From Humulus lupulus (lineage: Eukaryota > Streptophyta > Magnoliopsida > Rosales > Cannabaceae), in NCBI RefSeq assembly GCF_963169125.1, contig NC_084793.1, forward strand, positions 137,680,297-137,744,296: a DNA stretch of 64,000 nucleotides, given 5' to 3'. The notes beneath the pieces are model-generated. The model worked only from the letters and a program-made list of their open reading frames with translations. It had not been told where the DNA came from and did not search any database. Both the position numbers and the translations under genes were made by a program. Shown here in pieces: positions 25,081 to 37,300 of the stretch (positions are counted from its first letter, which is position 1; the number at the start of each line of letters is the position of its first letter).

Positions 25081-25602
25081 TAATCTCGTTAATATCATAA
25101 AATTGTGCTTTAAAAGTCATGTTCTATTACCATTTCTTAATTTTGTAAACTTGTACATTTTATGTATTGAAAACTTTGGTTTATATAAACAATGTAACAT
25201 GAAATTATTGGGTGTTACAGTGGCTATGAGGGAACTTTCCTTTGCTAGGACAGGGAATGATGAGGTGATTGCATGAGTTAGTGATTTGGAGGGCCAACTT
25301 GCTGAAGCTGTTCACAAGGGGGTGTTGTGATAGCTAAGGATGCATTGACATCTCGATCCAACACTAGGCTTGAGGCTACCATCCAGTCCCTCAATGAGAA
25401 AATTAGTGTTCTTGAAGCTGAGCTAGTGAATGCCAAGAATAGCATAGTTGAGAAAATATTGCATATTGTTTGGAGGACCAACCCCGACGTTAACTTGTCT
25501 CCCTTCGGTGACTATGCCGCTTAGAAGGTTGCTGAATGGAGAGGTCAAGGTGGGAATCCATAGGGTCGTCTTCGAGGTTTATCTTCCGTCTTCCTGAAAT
25601 AG

Positions 25603-26664
25603 GTGTCGCGTGACCCATTCCCTTTTTATCTTAAGCTCTTTTATTTATGCTTTTTGTTCATGTATGGAACTTCTCAAGTCCATTATCATGTGTGGAAATT
25701 TATGTTTGGGATCCTTTTAAGTCCACTTTCATGTATGGAACTTTTTAAGTCTGCCATCATGTGTAGAACTTTTATGCTTGGAACCCCTTTTTATTTTTTT
25801 AGTGGTTGTGAGGATGTATTGGCCTTCTGAGCCTTTGTCATCTTCTTTTGATATTGTGTGTAAGAGCTTTGATAAGCCCTTCTTTTATGAGGAATTCTTT
25901 GTCTTCTTTGAAATGATGTTGATAGTCTTTTTGGTGCACCTTGACTAAATTTTCTTTTGTAAGGACATGTTAACCCTTTGCGTTTTTGCTATCCTTTTAT
26001 AATTTTTGCGCATGCTTGTTATTTTTGTTCGAGAAGTGTCCTTCTTGTTATTAGGCATAATACTATTTTTACATGTGTCTCTTTTAAGACCCTTTTTGGC
26101 TAGATGGCTTGGTGGCTGCTCTAGTCTTATTGGTGGACGTCCTTCTTGAGGCCTTACCCCTCATGGAGGTAGTAGCCTTTATTAGGAGGTTATCCTTGCA
26201 GAACCTTTTGACTCCCTCGATATCCATAAGGATAGCTAATTCGCATGTATTCAAGAGATGCTTTGCAAGTTTTTTTTTCCTTTTGCTATGTATCCTGCCC
26301 CCAAGTGGTTGGTGAGATTTATCTCATTAGGAACTTTGATCATTTTGCTCTTGTATACACAGAGGAACTCCATGAAGCATTCAACATTTCGAGGATGGGT
26401 GCCAAGGAGGGCTCATACATGTGAAGGGTCAGGCATTACACAAGAGGGTGTCGAGGGACCTTCAGTGCGCGAGTGGCCTCTCAATATACGAGGGAGTGCT
26501 CCTCGTGAAAAGGAATCCTAAGTTGGCATCCCCATGTGTCCAACTCCTTCTTGTGGTCTCTTTGAGAGCTTCTCATTGTCTTCACATTATCCATCGACTT
26601 TGGGATATAGTCCCAGTGACTTTGACTTCTCAGCTGCCCATCCTAGTATTGCCATTTCCATTGG
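25603..26664. other. Junction between aORF end and protease; pol missing
   Basis: A normal Tat element would have its RT, RNase H and integrase region here. None of the usual motifs could be read on either strand. Minus-strand phrases near 26,400-26,660 (EEHSLVY, MYEPSLAP) look like the linker after protease. The rest is T-rich sequence with an imperfect repeat around 'catgtatggaactt' (25,660-25,780). Confidence 0.55.
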
Positions 26665-27087
26665 TTACAACGGCTTTGCAGCTGTGAGGAGGGATGTGTT
26701 GTAGCATTCTCTGACTTGTTTATGCTCTCCTTTTACACTAGTGGCTTCACCTGGGGTCAGGAAATTCATGGATTGATGGTAAATTGATGTTACTACCTTC
26801 AACTCTCTTAGTGAGGGCCTTCCTAGCACTGCGTTGAAGGCAGACACACAATATACCACCCCAAATATTGAAATTATTGTTGTTTTCCTTTGTTGTTCAC
26901 CCATGGTGAAGGCTAACTCGATTGTTCCCAATGGTTGAATTGAATCACTCATATATCCGTACAGGGAGGTAACCCACGGTTTCAGGTTCTTCATTCCTAG
27001 ACCCATTCTTTCCAAAGCTTGGAGATAGAGGATGTCTACTAAGCTGCCACAGTAAACTAGGACTCTATGGATCCTCATATTCGCCAA
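26665..27087 (-). pseudogene. Tat-type retrotransposon aspartic protease
   Basis: About 140 residues with the Tat/Athila-type protease pattern. HRVLVYCGSLVDILYLQALE is the active-site region, followed by a GYMSDSIQPLGTIELAFT segment, an FNAVLGRPSLRELKVVTSIY segment, and VKGEHKQVRECYN near the end. The aspartate expected in VLVDCGSS is tyrosine here (VLVYCGSL), so the enzyme should be dead. It normally cleaves the Gag-Pol polyprotein. The sequence continues on both sides with stops. Confidence 0.82.
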
Positions 27088-27329
27088 TTGGACAGCTTAC
27101 ACCAAGGGTTTTTTGTGAGGAAAGTTTATTCCTCTTGCGTCCTCCTCAATGAATGTGATAGGTTCATTTTGTCCTTTAAAATCTTTGGGGGTTGCTCTTC
27201 TAAGCTCATTATGTAAGGAGAGGGGCTTCTTCTTGCCTCTTTAGCATACCGATATCTACCTTTTCTCAAGTCTCGATCATATCCCGACCCTCCAAAGATT
27301 GTTCTTACCCCCCCTTGGACTTTCGGGGC

Positions 27330-29147
27330 TCTCCAGGAGCGCGAGGTGAAGTTGGTTGATCATCTGGTCTTTGATTATCTCTGCTCACATACCTACCAAG
27401 ATGCCCCTAGCAAATGAGCTCTTCGATCTCGATCTTGAGATGGGTACATTTCACGGTGGTATGGCCTATGTCTTTGTGGTATTGACAGTATTTTCTCAGA
27501 TCCCTCTTTGACCTATCTTGCTTCATGGGTGTTGGCCTCTTGAAGGGGACCCGATTCTCATTGGTGACGAAAATATGTTCCCTCAAGTTTGTTAGTTTTG
27601 TTTACAATGTATGGAAGAGGTCTGGGCTCGTTCCCATGCCTGTTATTCTTTGGGCAGTCATCTCCTTGGTTTTCATATGTCCTTTTCTTCTTCACGTCAT
27701 CCGAGGTATTCTGAGGTGAATAGTTTGGTAAAAGTTCAGTCCTTCCAACCTTGAGATTCTCGTGCCCGTCTTTGACTCTGATGTATTTTTGCGTTCTTTC
27801 ATAAAAATCATTCAGGTCTGCAACTTCACTCTTGAGCATGTTATCCCAAAGTTTACTTCTGGGACGTATTCCTACTGTGATGGCCATTTTGAGTTCGCGT
27901 CTCGATAAGCACCCTACCTTTGCTGCCTCCATATTGAACCGATGGATGTAACTATCCAAACTCTCATTCTTGCCTTGTTTCACATTGGCGAGGCTCGTAC
28001 TCGACATAGTGTAGTTGGGGACAGCGTGATGCTGTTGAAGGAACTCATCTAAAAACTATTGCCATGACCTGATGGTTCCTGTCCTTATTCTTTTGAACCA
28101 CTTATATGCAACTTCCTTTAGGGTGACTACAAAAGCAGTGGCATCTAGCCTTGCTATTGACTCCTCTTAGCTTCATCATGTCATTGAGGGCTTCTAAGTG
28201 GTACTTAGGATCAATCGTTCCCTCATAAGGGGTCATATGGGGCTCTTTGAAATTGGTGGGTAGTTGATCGACCTAGATCTCCTGGTTGAAGGGTGACTCA
28301 TAATCAAATTTGTTGTCATGCACTAGTCCCCCGATGCCGTGACTATCTTACTTCGGAGGGTTCACATCTCAAAGTCAAGCTCTTGTCTCCTTTTTCTCAA
28401 GGAGTCTCTAAGGTCGAAGGGGTCAAATTTCCCTTTCCCTGTGTCCCTTGGGGGGAGCCACTGGGGGTGTCATCCTCACGTCTGACCTTCTTCTATTGAG
28501 CTTCTCTCTCAAGTTGGGTGGTGTTCCCTTGGATGTAACCTCGACTTCATTCCTCTTCTTAGCATTGTTCCTCTGCCTTTCCTCTTGAGGTTGTACCGTT
28601 GGCGTGGAGCCCTCTCGACGCTTTGACCAGGGAGTATTGCTGATGAAATATCTGGTCTTCCCACCGTCTACAAGGATAGTTGTTTCTCCCCTCCTTAGCT
28701 CTTACCCTTTACACTTGGGGATGGGCATGTCTGACTTTCCATGCATCAGACTATTGAATACTTCTTGCATATTTTCTAGCGTAGTATATAGCCTTTGATT
28801 TTTCCTATTCAACTCATGTATCTCATCCTCATAAAAATGGGTTCGAGAGCTTGAGCTCACCGAATGTACCCGGGGACTCTTACTGGGCCTACGTGTGGAG
28901 GGACTAGGTTCCTGGTGGCTGGAAAGTGGTGCTGCTAGTGGTCAAGGAGGAAGGTGTGTGAGGATCCCCCATTGGCTTGGATGCCGAGAGATGACACTTT
29001 GCTTTCCCTACCAGGGGCCAGGTGTCCCTCTGGTGCGTCTCCATTTTGAGGTGGTGGAAGATCTCTCATGGAGGCCTTTAGCTGGTCTCCGACCATGCAG
29101 ACCTCCATGTCTTGCAACTCTCCTAGGCGTCTTGATCGCCTTGGCAT
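27330..29147 (-). pseudogene. Tat-type gag with CCHC-like knuckle, broken
   Basis: Gag of the Tat-like element. The probable start is MPRRSRRLGELQ at 29,147, about 70 bases after the LTR/primer site, and the frame breaks at 28,935. The best preserved part is 27,558-28,007 with SLANVKQGKNESLDSYIHRF, VGCLSRRELKMAITVGIRP and SEVADLNDFYERTQKYIRV, matching the gag core of plant gypsy elements. Below 27,525, in another frame, is KYCQYHKDIGHTTVKC followed by LKIEIEELICKGHL, the zinc-knuckle style of Tat elements. Several frameshifts and stops are present. Confidence 0.8.
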
Positions 29148-29190
29148 CTTTCCTTGTCAGAAACAATGGAAGAACAATAGCTTTATACTT

Positions 29191-29215
29191 GTCCTTCCCA
29201 CATACGATGCCAAAC
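29191..29215 (-). promoter_or_regulatory. Primer-binding site of Tat-like element
   Basis: Read on the minus strand, directly after the 5' LTR end, is GTTTGGCATCGTATGTGGGA. It is close to TTTGGCGCCGTCTGTGGGGA, a form common after LTRs of plant gypsy elements. It fixes the LTR end at 29,216 and the element's orientation. Confidence 0.65.
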
Positions 29216-29413
29216 TGTTGATGATGAAAACTAGTCAACGATGTTAGGTCAGAAAACTCAAATCCTCATAAGTTAATGAATAATTTATCATGAACCTGGA
29301 AAGGATTCAAAGAAGAAAAACGCAAATTAGCAATGGAGTAAGAACATGTATATTGCTTAATAGCCAGAGTATATAATGAATTGTCCAACCCCTTGGTATG
29401 AGGGGTGAGGATG

Positions 29414-29423
29414 TATTTATAGT
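29414..29423 (-). promoter_or_regulatory. LTR TATA box
   Basis: tatttatagt on +, ACTATAAATA on the minus strand, at the place corresponding to the box at 14,329-14,338. The core promoter remains on the same side of all three later insertions as gag. Confidence 0.6.
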
Positions 29424-29982
29424 GGAGCTCTGATTGCTCTTGATACATAGTGATCTCGGGGGACAAGATTGTGCATAGGTACACTGTCAAGGTAGTGGCA
29501 CAGGTCGTCGTGGTGCATAAGGTTGTGGTGTCGGCCTTGGTAAATGATCAGAGGTATGCAAGTTGCAGAGTCTCGAAATGTTTACTTAGTTAGCTAGTTA
29601 GTAGTAGTTGTAGTATTTTAGATTTCGTGGATTTTTGGTTCAAACCAGGACTTAGTTGGAAACTCCTAGCAATAGTTATGGATTTTATAAGTTTAATCGA
29701 TAGTTTAAGAATATTAATTATAACATAAGGTTTGATTAATATTGCTGGTCATAAATATGATATTTATTATAACCTAAGGTTTAGATAGAGCCAATAGGAA
29801 TATGACACTTGTCATAAGCGTGATTATTAAGGAATTTAGTATTTTAATGATAAAATAAGGAAATATAAGCTTTAGTATTCACCAGAAACTGTTAGGGTCG
29901 TAGTTTGACTCAGTCAAAGCAGTTATCCAACTTCAATTATGCTGAAAAAGTGCAATTATGTGTTTAAAATATTCACGTTTGT

Positions 29983-30118
29983 CGATATATCGCAGCATTG
30001 GAGCCGATATATCGCCTAACGAAGGATACGGAAAACATGTTGGCATTGCACGATTGTACGAACAAAGGCCCGAGACTAAGCCAGAGCCGATATATCGCCA
30101 CATAGGGGCGATATATCG
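29983..30118. repeat. Four CGATATATCG palindromes
   Basis: The perfect 10-base palindrome occurs at 29,983, 30,005, 30,088 and 30,109. That is two pairs with about 21-22 bases between starts, 190-320 bases upstream of the LTR TATA box. Confidence 0.85.
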
Positions 30119-30303
30119 CCTGGAGTGATATGATTTTTGAAACTTAGTTTTTTTTTATTTTAAAATAAACCTTAACTACTTAGACCTACCCCTGAATAGT
30201 TTTGACCGAGTCTTCAGCCTCTAATTGAGGAATATTCACATATTTTCAATTATTATTCATTATTTTATTCAAATCAAAATAGGGTTAGTTTCACTCCTTA
30301 CCT

Positions 30304-30312
30304 CTATAAATA
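30304..30312 (+). promoter_or_regulatory. LTR TATA box
   Basis: CTATAAATA followed by GGACC, in the + orientation of the solo LTR. Confidence 0.6.
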
Positions 30313-31678
30313 GGACCTAGTACCTAGCCCTCCCACTCACTCTTCAAGCTGTGATCAGAGACTCAAAGGTGCTAGTGATTCCATAGAGTGATAAACACTT
30401 GGGTTGGGAAAAAGCTTTGCCATTCTTAAGCTTTATAAAATACTTGGGAAGTGAGGATTAGTGTATTTCAGTATTGAAGTTAGACCAATCCTTAAGGTCA
30501 ACTAAGGTACTCTTATTCTTTAAGTCCAGTTCTTTAAAACTCTTTAGTTTTCTTTAGTTCCTTTTATTCAGATTCTAATTTTTGATATTGGTTTTTGATT
30601 AGGTTCTTGAAACTTAAAGATCTTCCTTGGTAAGTTTTGTCTTGAAGGTTTAGTTTCCACAATTATTCTTTACTCTTTAGAAATACTCACCATTTTTATT
30701 GTTGGTTTTAGGAGTGTTCCAAGTCTCGCATTTGTTCTCAAATATCCCGATTTTGGTAAGTAAAATAGGATATAACTTTATAGGTTTATATGATATGTTA
30801 TATTATGACATGTTATATTATCGAATGTTATGTTATCTTATGTTATGTAATGTTTACATTATAGTATGTTTATAGACCTTGGGCATATGACTTGTCTAGC
30901 TAGCAAGCCCCAATAATTTATGGGCATATGACTTGCTTGGCTAGCAAGCCCCACAAATCTATTGAGCATATGACTTCCTTAGTTAACAAGCCCCAAGTAG
31001 TATAATGGCCATTGTAGTATTATATGACATATGTTTATAGTATATGTGTTTATGATATAATTTATGTATCTGTTTTATGTTGTTAGTAGTTTTTCCTTGC
31101 TGGACATCAGGGTTACTCCTTTACTTTTAATGTGATGAAGGAAAATAGATTCAAAGGCGGAAGGATTCTTGGAAGCTTGGCATGTGTGTTGAGGTGAATG
31201 GAGTAGATGGGCTGCGTGTCGATTCGAGGACGACGTTATTTTCTTTAGTCTATTTAAATTATGTTTTTATGTATTTTGCACATTTAGCTTTTAAACAATT
31301 TCATCTAAAGTTATGTTTTATTTTTAAAACAATGAGCTCATTTATGTATTACAAATATTATTTTAAAGTTTCAATAAAGTTATGAATATTTCTCATGTAT
31401 GTTCTCTTCAAAGTAGTAGTTATGTCTAGTAGTTTTAATGGTCTAAGTCTTAGAAATAGTGGGGTCATTACACAAGTAGTGCCACCACACTTTGTACTAA
31501 TTCATACCACCACTACTAGTTTGATACGGATGTTAGGGTCATGCCTCTGTCCTCCTCATGGTCTTACATCCCATAACCTACACATAACTCTTACCTTATG
31601 GTTGTTCTGACTTTTCCAAGATATGCCTTTGCTCCAAGCGCCTCCTTATTATGCTAAGTGTAGGAAAGCTTATGAGTT

Positions 31679-33549
31679 TGTTAGGAAAAGCTTATACATG
31701 ATTTTTATTTATTTTCATGTATATCTAATATTAATCAAATTAATACGAGATAGCCTAAAACATGTTTCTAAAATTGAATTCAAAGAGAAACAAAGAATAG
31801 AATACTTACAGTATACACAATGGAATGAAACCGTCCTTCCTTCAGTTTCTCTAACTCTTGTATCCTCTCTGTCGCAGAGTATTATCAAGAAACTAAACCG
31901 ATCTTCTATTTTCTTCACAATCTTCCAATGTATCCTTAGAACCACCTAGACTAGTATTGGCAATTCTCAACACATGAGATAGATATAGAGAGAAGAAGAG
32001 AAAATAACAAAGAGGCTTAGAAAAGGACTTGTGTTTAGAGAGAATCTAAAACTATCAGAAAACCAGTGATTAAACTTATTTGTCGTCTCAGAAATCTTAA
32101 TTGATGACTTCTCTCTAAGCACTCCTTTTATAGACTCAATTAGGCCACTTAATTTAATTAAAAAATAAATAAAATAATAGCCAATTTGAAGCCCTAGGTC
32201 AAAATTATCATGGGCTTTAGGCACGTGAAATTTTCCATTTGATTATAAGCCCATTTGACTTAAAATCAATGCCTGTATTATTTTCTATTGATTTAATTAA
32301 TTAAATAATTATTTAAATCCTTTATCAAATTAATTATTTATAATTTGAACCTTGATTTAAACTTATTTATTAATTTAGATACCAATTTTTCTTAATTAAT
32401 AAATCTGCCATAATTCATCTTTTCTTCTCAAAATTACACAACTCTGTGAAACTATCCAAAATTGACCTGGTCAACTTTGATAATTCTAATTGATGATTAA
32501 ATCAATTAATTGAGACTATCTAGATGATTTTATCCAAGGTACAATGAGGACCATGGGACTATGAAATTAAGCTCCAATAAGTTATCATAAATCTAACAAA
32601 TAAATTTACTAACTTATTAATTCCTCGTGACTCCACTATAGACTCGGAATTGCACTCTTGAATTCATAGAACGTTCTATAACAAATATAGATACGCTATT
32701 AATTATCCATTGTTACAACCATAATTGTCACTCAATCCTCTATAGACGGTCTACAATTAGATAATACTAAAATACTGTTTTGCCCCTCATTGCATTTTAT
32801 CCTTAAAACACTTAGTTCCTTGTAAATGATATTTCAGTAAACTAATTTAATTACTGAAATGAGATCTCTATCATTTAACACCTTGAACCAAACTAAAAGG
32901 AAACCATCGTTTCACTTCTTCATTAGAAGCTATAGATGTTCATATCTATGATTAACACTCCCACTCAATTATACTACCGAGTTCCCAAGATGTAAGTATG
33001 GGCTAGTCCGTAGGGTAAGCTAGTAACGAACAAGTCAAAGAACTCAAATAATACAATCAGTTAGAATACTAACCACTCAGAATTGAGATTGATTTGACCT
33101 ATGGTCAATTATATGATATGACTAGAATAGATAATAACGGTATGTTTACTTATCTTATCAACTGTCAATATCGGTCCTGTCCGATGTAACAAATACATCC
33201 GATCTTATCTACTTTGCTAATGTTCTGGAAAGAACATAATAGTGTAATGTGTAAGTAGATCATATCATAGATTGGCAAGTCAATGTAAATACTGTGCACT
33301 GACTAATCTTAGGACTAACTTATTTTGAACATATAATCATATTTATATTCCACTGTGATTACGTCACTAGAAAAAAGATTAGCTACATGCTCAGGATTTA
33401 ATAGAAGTTTATATTAAACAAATAATCATGAAAATAAAACATGTGAGAAAAGTGATTAACCAAGTCAAAAAATTATTTATATTCTTTTATTGATAATAAA
33501 ATGAGATTACAAAGAATTTGAGTTTTAATTAAGGCATAAAACCCCAACA
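31679..33549 (-). mobile_element. Copia-like solo LTR, TSD gagtt
   Basis: On the + strand it starts TGTTAGGAAAAGC and ends AAAACCCCAACA, with gagtt at 31,674-31,678 and 33,550-33,554. The minus strand begins TGTTGGGGTTTTATGCCTTA, a start typical of plant Ty1/copia LTRs, so minus orientation is inferred. Length 1,871 bp, no coding sequence. It splits the 5' LTR of the Tat-like element. Confidence 0.87.
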
Positions 33550-33879
33550 GAGTTATCATGAATGATATACTCAATCATCTTCATCACTCCTGACTTGACA
33601 CCAAATAATTGTTGGTTATTTTCTAGTTCTCCTCGTACATATATTCAGGAGGTTTCGAACTTTACATTTCATGAGAAGCCACAACGGGGTGTGCCTCGCT
33701 AGTGGCACCTACTTCGGGAAGGGAAGTAGGGCCTCTTCAACGAAGCACAAGGTGCATGTGGTGAGACATAACATTTCGTATGGACACACAAAGGCGACAC
33801 ATGGTGCCTTGCGAACTCAGCTCTTCTCGACATCTTGGGATCTCAGAACTTCTCAGAACATCGACGTTTGGGTATTTAA

Positions 33880-34321
33880 GCACGTCGGGCCATTCACGGG
33901 TTGTGCCCTTAGGTGCTTGGGGATGCCGGGCCTAGCATAGCGAGGTCCTCCTTCACACTGAGTCACGCAGGTGGAACCCTTAGGTGCTTGGAGGTATCTA
34001 GCCTCACATAACGAGGCCATCCTTCATGCCGAGTCACGCGAGTGGCGCCCTAAGGCTCTTGGAGTTGTCGGGCCTCGCTATGTGAGGCCCTTCTTCACAT
34101 CGAGTAACGCGGCTGGCCTTAGGCTACTAGAGATGTCGGGCCTTGCTATGCGAGTCCTGCCCTCAAGCTGAGTCACGCGGGCGGTGCCCTTAGGTCCTGG
34201 AAGATGCTGGTCCTCGCTATACGAGGCCCTGCTTTACGTCTAGTCATGCCAGTGGATCCTTTAGGCGACTGTAGATGTCACACCCATCATAGCGAGGGCC
34301 TCTTGCATGCCGAGTCATGTG
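33880..34321 (-). repeat. 70-80-bp repeats in the Tat 5' LTR
   Basis: Five or six imperfect units with the phrases 'gcccttaggtgcttgg', 'tcgctatgcgaggccct' and 'gtcgagtcacgcgggtgg'. The same family is present in about three copies at 15,010-15,240. The chromovirus inserted directly after the last unit. Confidence 0.75.
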
Positions 34322-37300
34322 TGTAACATCTCAGATTTTTCAAGACTCGATAATGCAGAAACAAAAATGTTTTCATGTAACAAAATGTCTCAAAACCCCG
34401 TATATAAAAAAAAACTTTTTAAAAGTCGTATGGACATACTTAAAATTTAATACAAACATAGTTTATGAAGAGTAAACTGAGCCTAGTTTATGAAAATAAA
34501 ACGACATTTCCAAAAATAAAACAGCTTCCCAAAAGGTCGGTCCACATCTACATCCACAAAGTAGACTCAAGTGCACACTGCTCTGCTTTGCCCTTGTTCT
34601 TACCTACAAAAGGAAACAACTAGGTAAGTGAAAACGCTTAGTAAGTTCAACTTTAAAACAAAAGCATGCAAAGAAGACAGATGGTCACTGACCAAAATAT
34701 TGTCCACTGATAACAATAGCTCACAAAATTAGGGTTCCAGAACCATTCAGACCCTACGCAATCAATTTCAAGAATGCAATAGCGTCCTGGCAAACTTATG
34801 GTTTTGCATGATAACCAAAGGCAAGCTATTTCATATAAACAGATAAATCCCTGCACTCAGAAAAATCCTAGAGCAAGCAGATATAATACATTAAAATATA
34901 ATTCGAGACAAAGGCTTGACAATTTCCAACAGTTCAGGTGTATCACCCCCTCCAATAATTTCGCTAATCAGTAGGGGAGAACCGAGTCTCAACACTAAGA
35001 TCTAGCCAACAAATATCCCTCACAAGGGTAACTATCGAGTAACCTAGGGCATCGCTACTTATCCAATAGTAAATCCCTCACAAGGGTAACCATCAAGTTA
35101 CCTAGGGAATCGCTACTTATCCAAAAGTAAATCCCTCACAAGGGTAACCATCATGTTACCTAGGGCATTGCTACTATTCAAGAGTGTAATCGAAGATACA
35201 TGGGTTTACAAAGACTTCTATGTTAATCAGTGGTGTTGGTGAGCAGTTGCCCTAGGGTGTTTAACCTCACTCAAACTTGGAAACCCCTAGTGTCTCTAGG
35301 CACTCTCACTGAATGACCAATATTCACGACTATTATCCGGGAATAACTTATCAAAGCATTTGCTCAGGTTCTAACCGTTCAATGATTATGTAAACATGAG
35401 GGCTCGTAGGTTCCATTCATTTTGGCGCCGCGAGGTTTAAACCAGAAATCCTCATCTCTTGGCCACTCGTTGCGGTAGTGAACCGGACATAATAAAATCA
35501 AACAAGCAGCGTGACGGGGATTAGCCGTCTCGGATATGACGGATGTCTACCGTTCATATTTTATGAACCAGCTCCTACTAGACTAATGTCTCTATGCAAA
35601 CTTTCTACAATAGTGTATATATATGCATGTGTCACTATACTAACATATAATACGCTAGTCATTTCATGTTGTAGCCACACAATAGAAGTTGACTTACTTG
35701 GAGTCCTTAGCTCTCAGCAAGATTTCACCCTCCAATGTACATTTCAGTTATGCTTAGCCAATACTGTAATTATCCATACAATATACTCTGATTAATTATG
35801 GCACTCATAATTCATTATTATTATTTTGGGCAGTTTGGTCATTTTCAAAAATCATTTGTAAGGATTAAAGATCCTTATTTAGTTTTAAACCCATTCAAGA
35901 AATTCATACTAAAAAATTTGAGACTAAACCCTATGTCTCGGGGAGACCTATCCTATGGTCTTCATACCTAGGCTCGGGTATCGCAATAATATTTTCCCCT
36001 AATTCGCTAAATATCTTATTCTTTGAAAGTTCTACTATTAACACGTACTTTCAACAAGTCGGTTAAATATATAAAAGATTTTAGCTGGTATTATATTGAG
36101 AAAATACTAATTAAATTCCTCAATTATTTTTCAAGAAAATAATCTCTTAAATTTCATTTTTTTTCTTGAGGTTTTAATCTCTAAAAACCGTTTTAAGAAA
36201 ATAGTCTAATTCTAACTTAATTTGGAAAAATCGTTAATAATTACTTTTAAGACTTACCAAGTCTTTATCTTGCAATATGCACAAAAATGTATTTTTTTTT
36301 CTTTAAGTTCCAAAATCTCATTTTTGCACTAAGTGTGAAAACCTCATTTTTCACATTTTTAACTACATACTTTGTTAGGTCATAACTTGAAATTTACTTA
36401 CCTAATTGTTACCGAAATTTCCCAATTCAATCTTTGGTATGCCATTTAGGTCTTTGTAAAATCTTAGATCAAAATGAGCATTTTTTATTGGTAAAAATAT
36501 TTTCCAAACATTGAGGTAAAAATGACCTTATTTTCAAGTTCTTATTTTTTTCCAAATATTGGCACTTAATAACTCTCAGACCGTTCATTATTTTGTTACC
36601 AAATTTTACAGTTGAATACTAGGTTATGCCAAGAACATGTCCACCAAATGTTAACAAAAACTGGGATCATTTTCCATACACAGTGGCTGTCCAAACTTGG
36701 TTCCGAAATTAAGAATACGAAGAAAAAAAAACAGTTTTTACCAAAACTTTGAAATAGCATAACTCACTCATTTTTAAACATTTTTGAGTGTTTCAAAAGC
36801 TCAAATTCATGTACTCCATCTCAAAAAAATCACAGTATAATTTATTTTTACAAAATCAGTATACAGTGGATGCTTGACCCCTTGGAAGTCACGGCTCAAA
36901 ACTTGTACTTTTGTTTTAGGGTTTTCAACAAAACCCTTAGGGATTTTGGGTCCCTATTTTCAAAGATCAACATACAAGCATCATAAAAAATTTCAAGAAA
37001 CTACCATAGCTTTATTACACCATCAATAGGAAACTTTAAGCATTAAAACACAAAATAATGCTTAAAATAAAACCATACAAAAACAACCATAAAAAGTAAA
37101 CTTGTTACCTCTTGTTGTTCTTTCTTTAGGATTTGATGTTTCTACTAGCTTTAGATCCTTAAAGACTCTTTCAAAACCTTAAAACAACTCGCCCAACAAC
37201 ATATATAGTTAGTTATGTAAGGATATATTGTTAAAAACTCTATAAAAGTCAAGTTTTTGAAACTTTTACCTTAGGGAAACTCTTCCAAGGTCAAAGCTTA

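Larger units (their letters stand above)
19634..25219 (-). mobile_element. Chromovirus-like solo LTR, interrupted, TSD gtggc
   Basis: Begins TGTGACGTCCC and ends TTGGGTGTTACA, with the duplication gtggc at 19,629-19,633 and 25,220-25,224. Minus orientation is inferred from similarity in layout to the chromovirus LTRs at 34,322 and 54,223. Without its own nested insertion it is about 3.2 kb of strongly AT-rich sequence with no pol. Most of 19,700-22,000 is simple AT-rich DNA. It splits the last exon of the aORF between SKLEVA and MRELSFARTG. Confidence 0.85.
16459..25602 (+). pseudogene. Antisense ORF (PF04195-like), multi-exon, split by solo LTRs
   Basis: Extra ORF on the strand opposite to gag. 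It starts MESRRPFKVPPG. The first exon runs to about 17,136, with a stop at 16,576. A second block (about 17,140-17,552) contains the PF04195-like domain with HLFF, KMLDHFELVPLQFVRNS and, further on, GFYQLQKA and WKSDFFFTDSV. A third block starts after a tttcag at 17,654 and runs into an acidic DDDDDDEDC run at 17,877. Reading then resumes at 18,896 (HRYSEDELTETKEE) and ends at a donor at 19,468. The last exon begins at 19,617 (SKLEVA), is broken by a solo LTR, and resumes at 25,225. It gives a coiled-coil region (LEATIQSLNEKISVLEAEL) and the C-terminus NPDVNLSPFGDYAA, then a stop. Function is unknown in the family. Stops at 25,276, 25,328 and 25,522 and the homopolymer disruption at 17,203-17,250 make it a pseudogene. 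Confidence 0.72.
29564..31472 (+). mobile_element. Gypsy-like solo LTR, TSD caagt
   Basis: Begins TGCAGAGTCTCG and ends GGGGTCATTACA, flanked by caagt at 29,559-29,563 and 31,473-31,477. Length 1,909 bp. A TATA box at 30,304-30,312 (CTATAAATA) sets the + orientation. No pol. It carries four CGATATATCG palindromes upstream of the TATA box and a 3-copy repeat around 'gcatatgacttg...agcaagcccc' at about 30,890-31,000. Confidence 0.88.
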
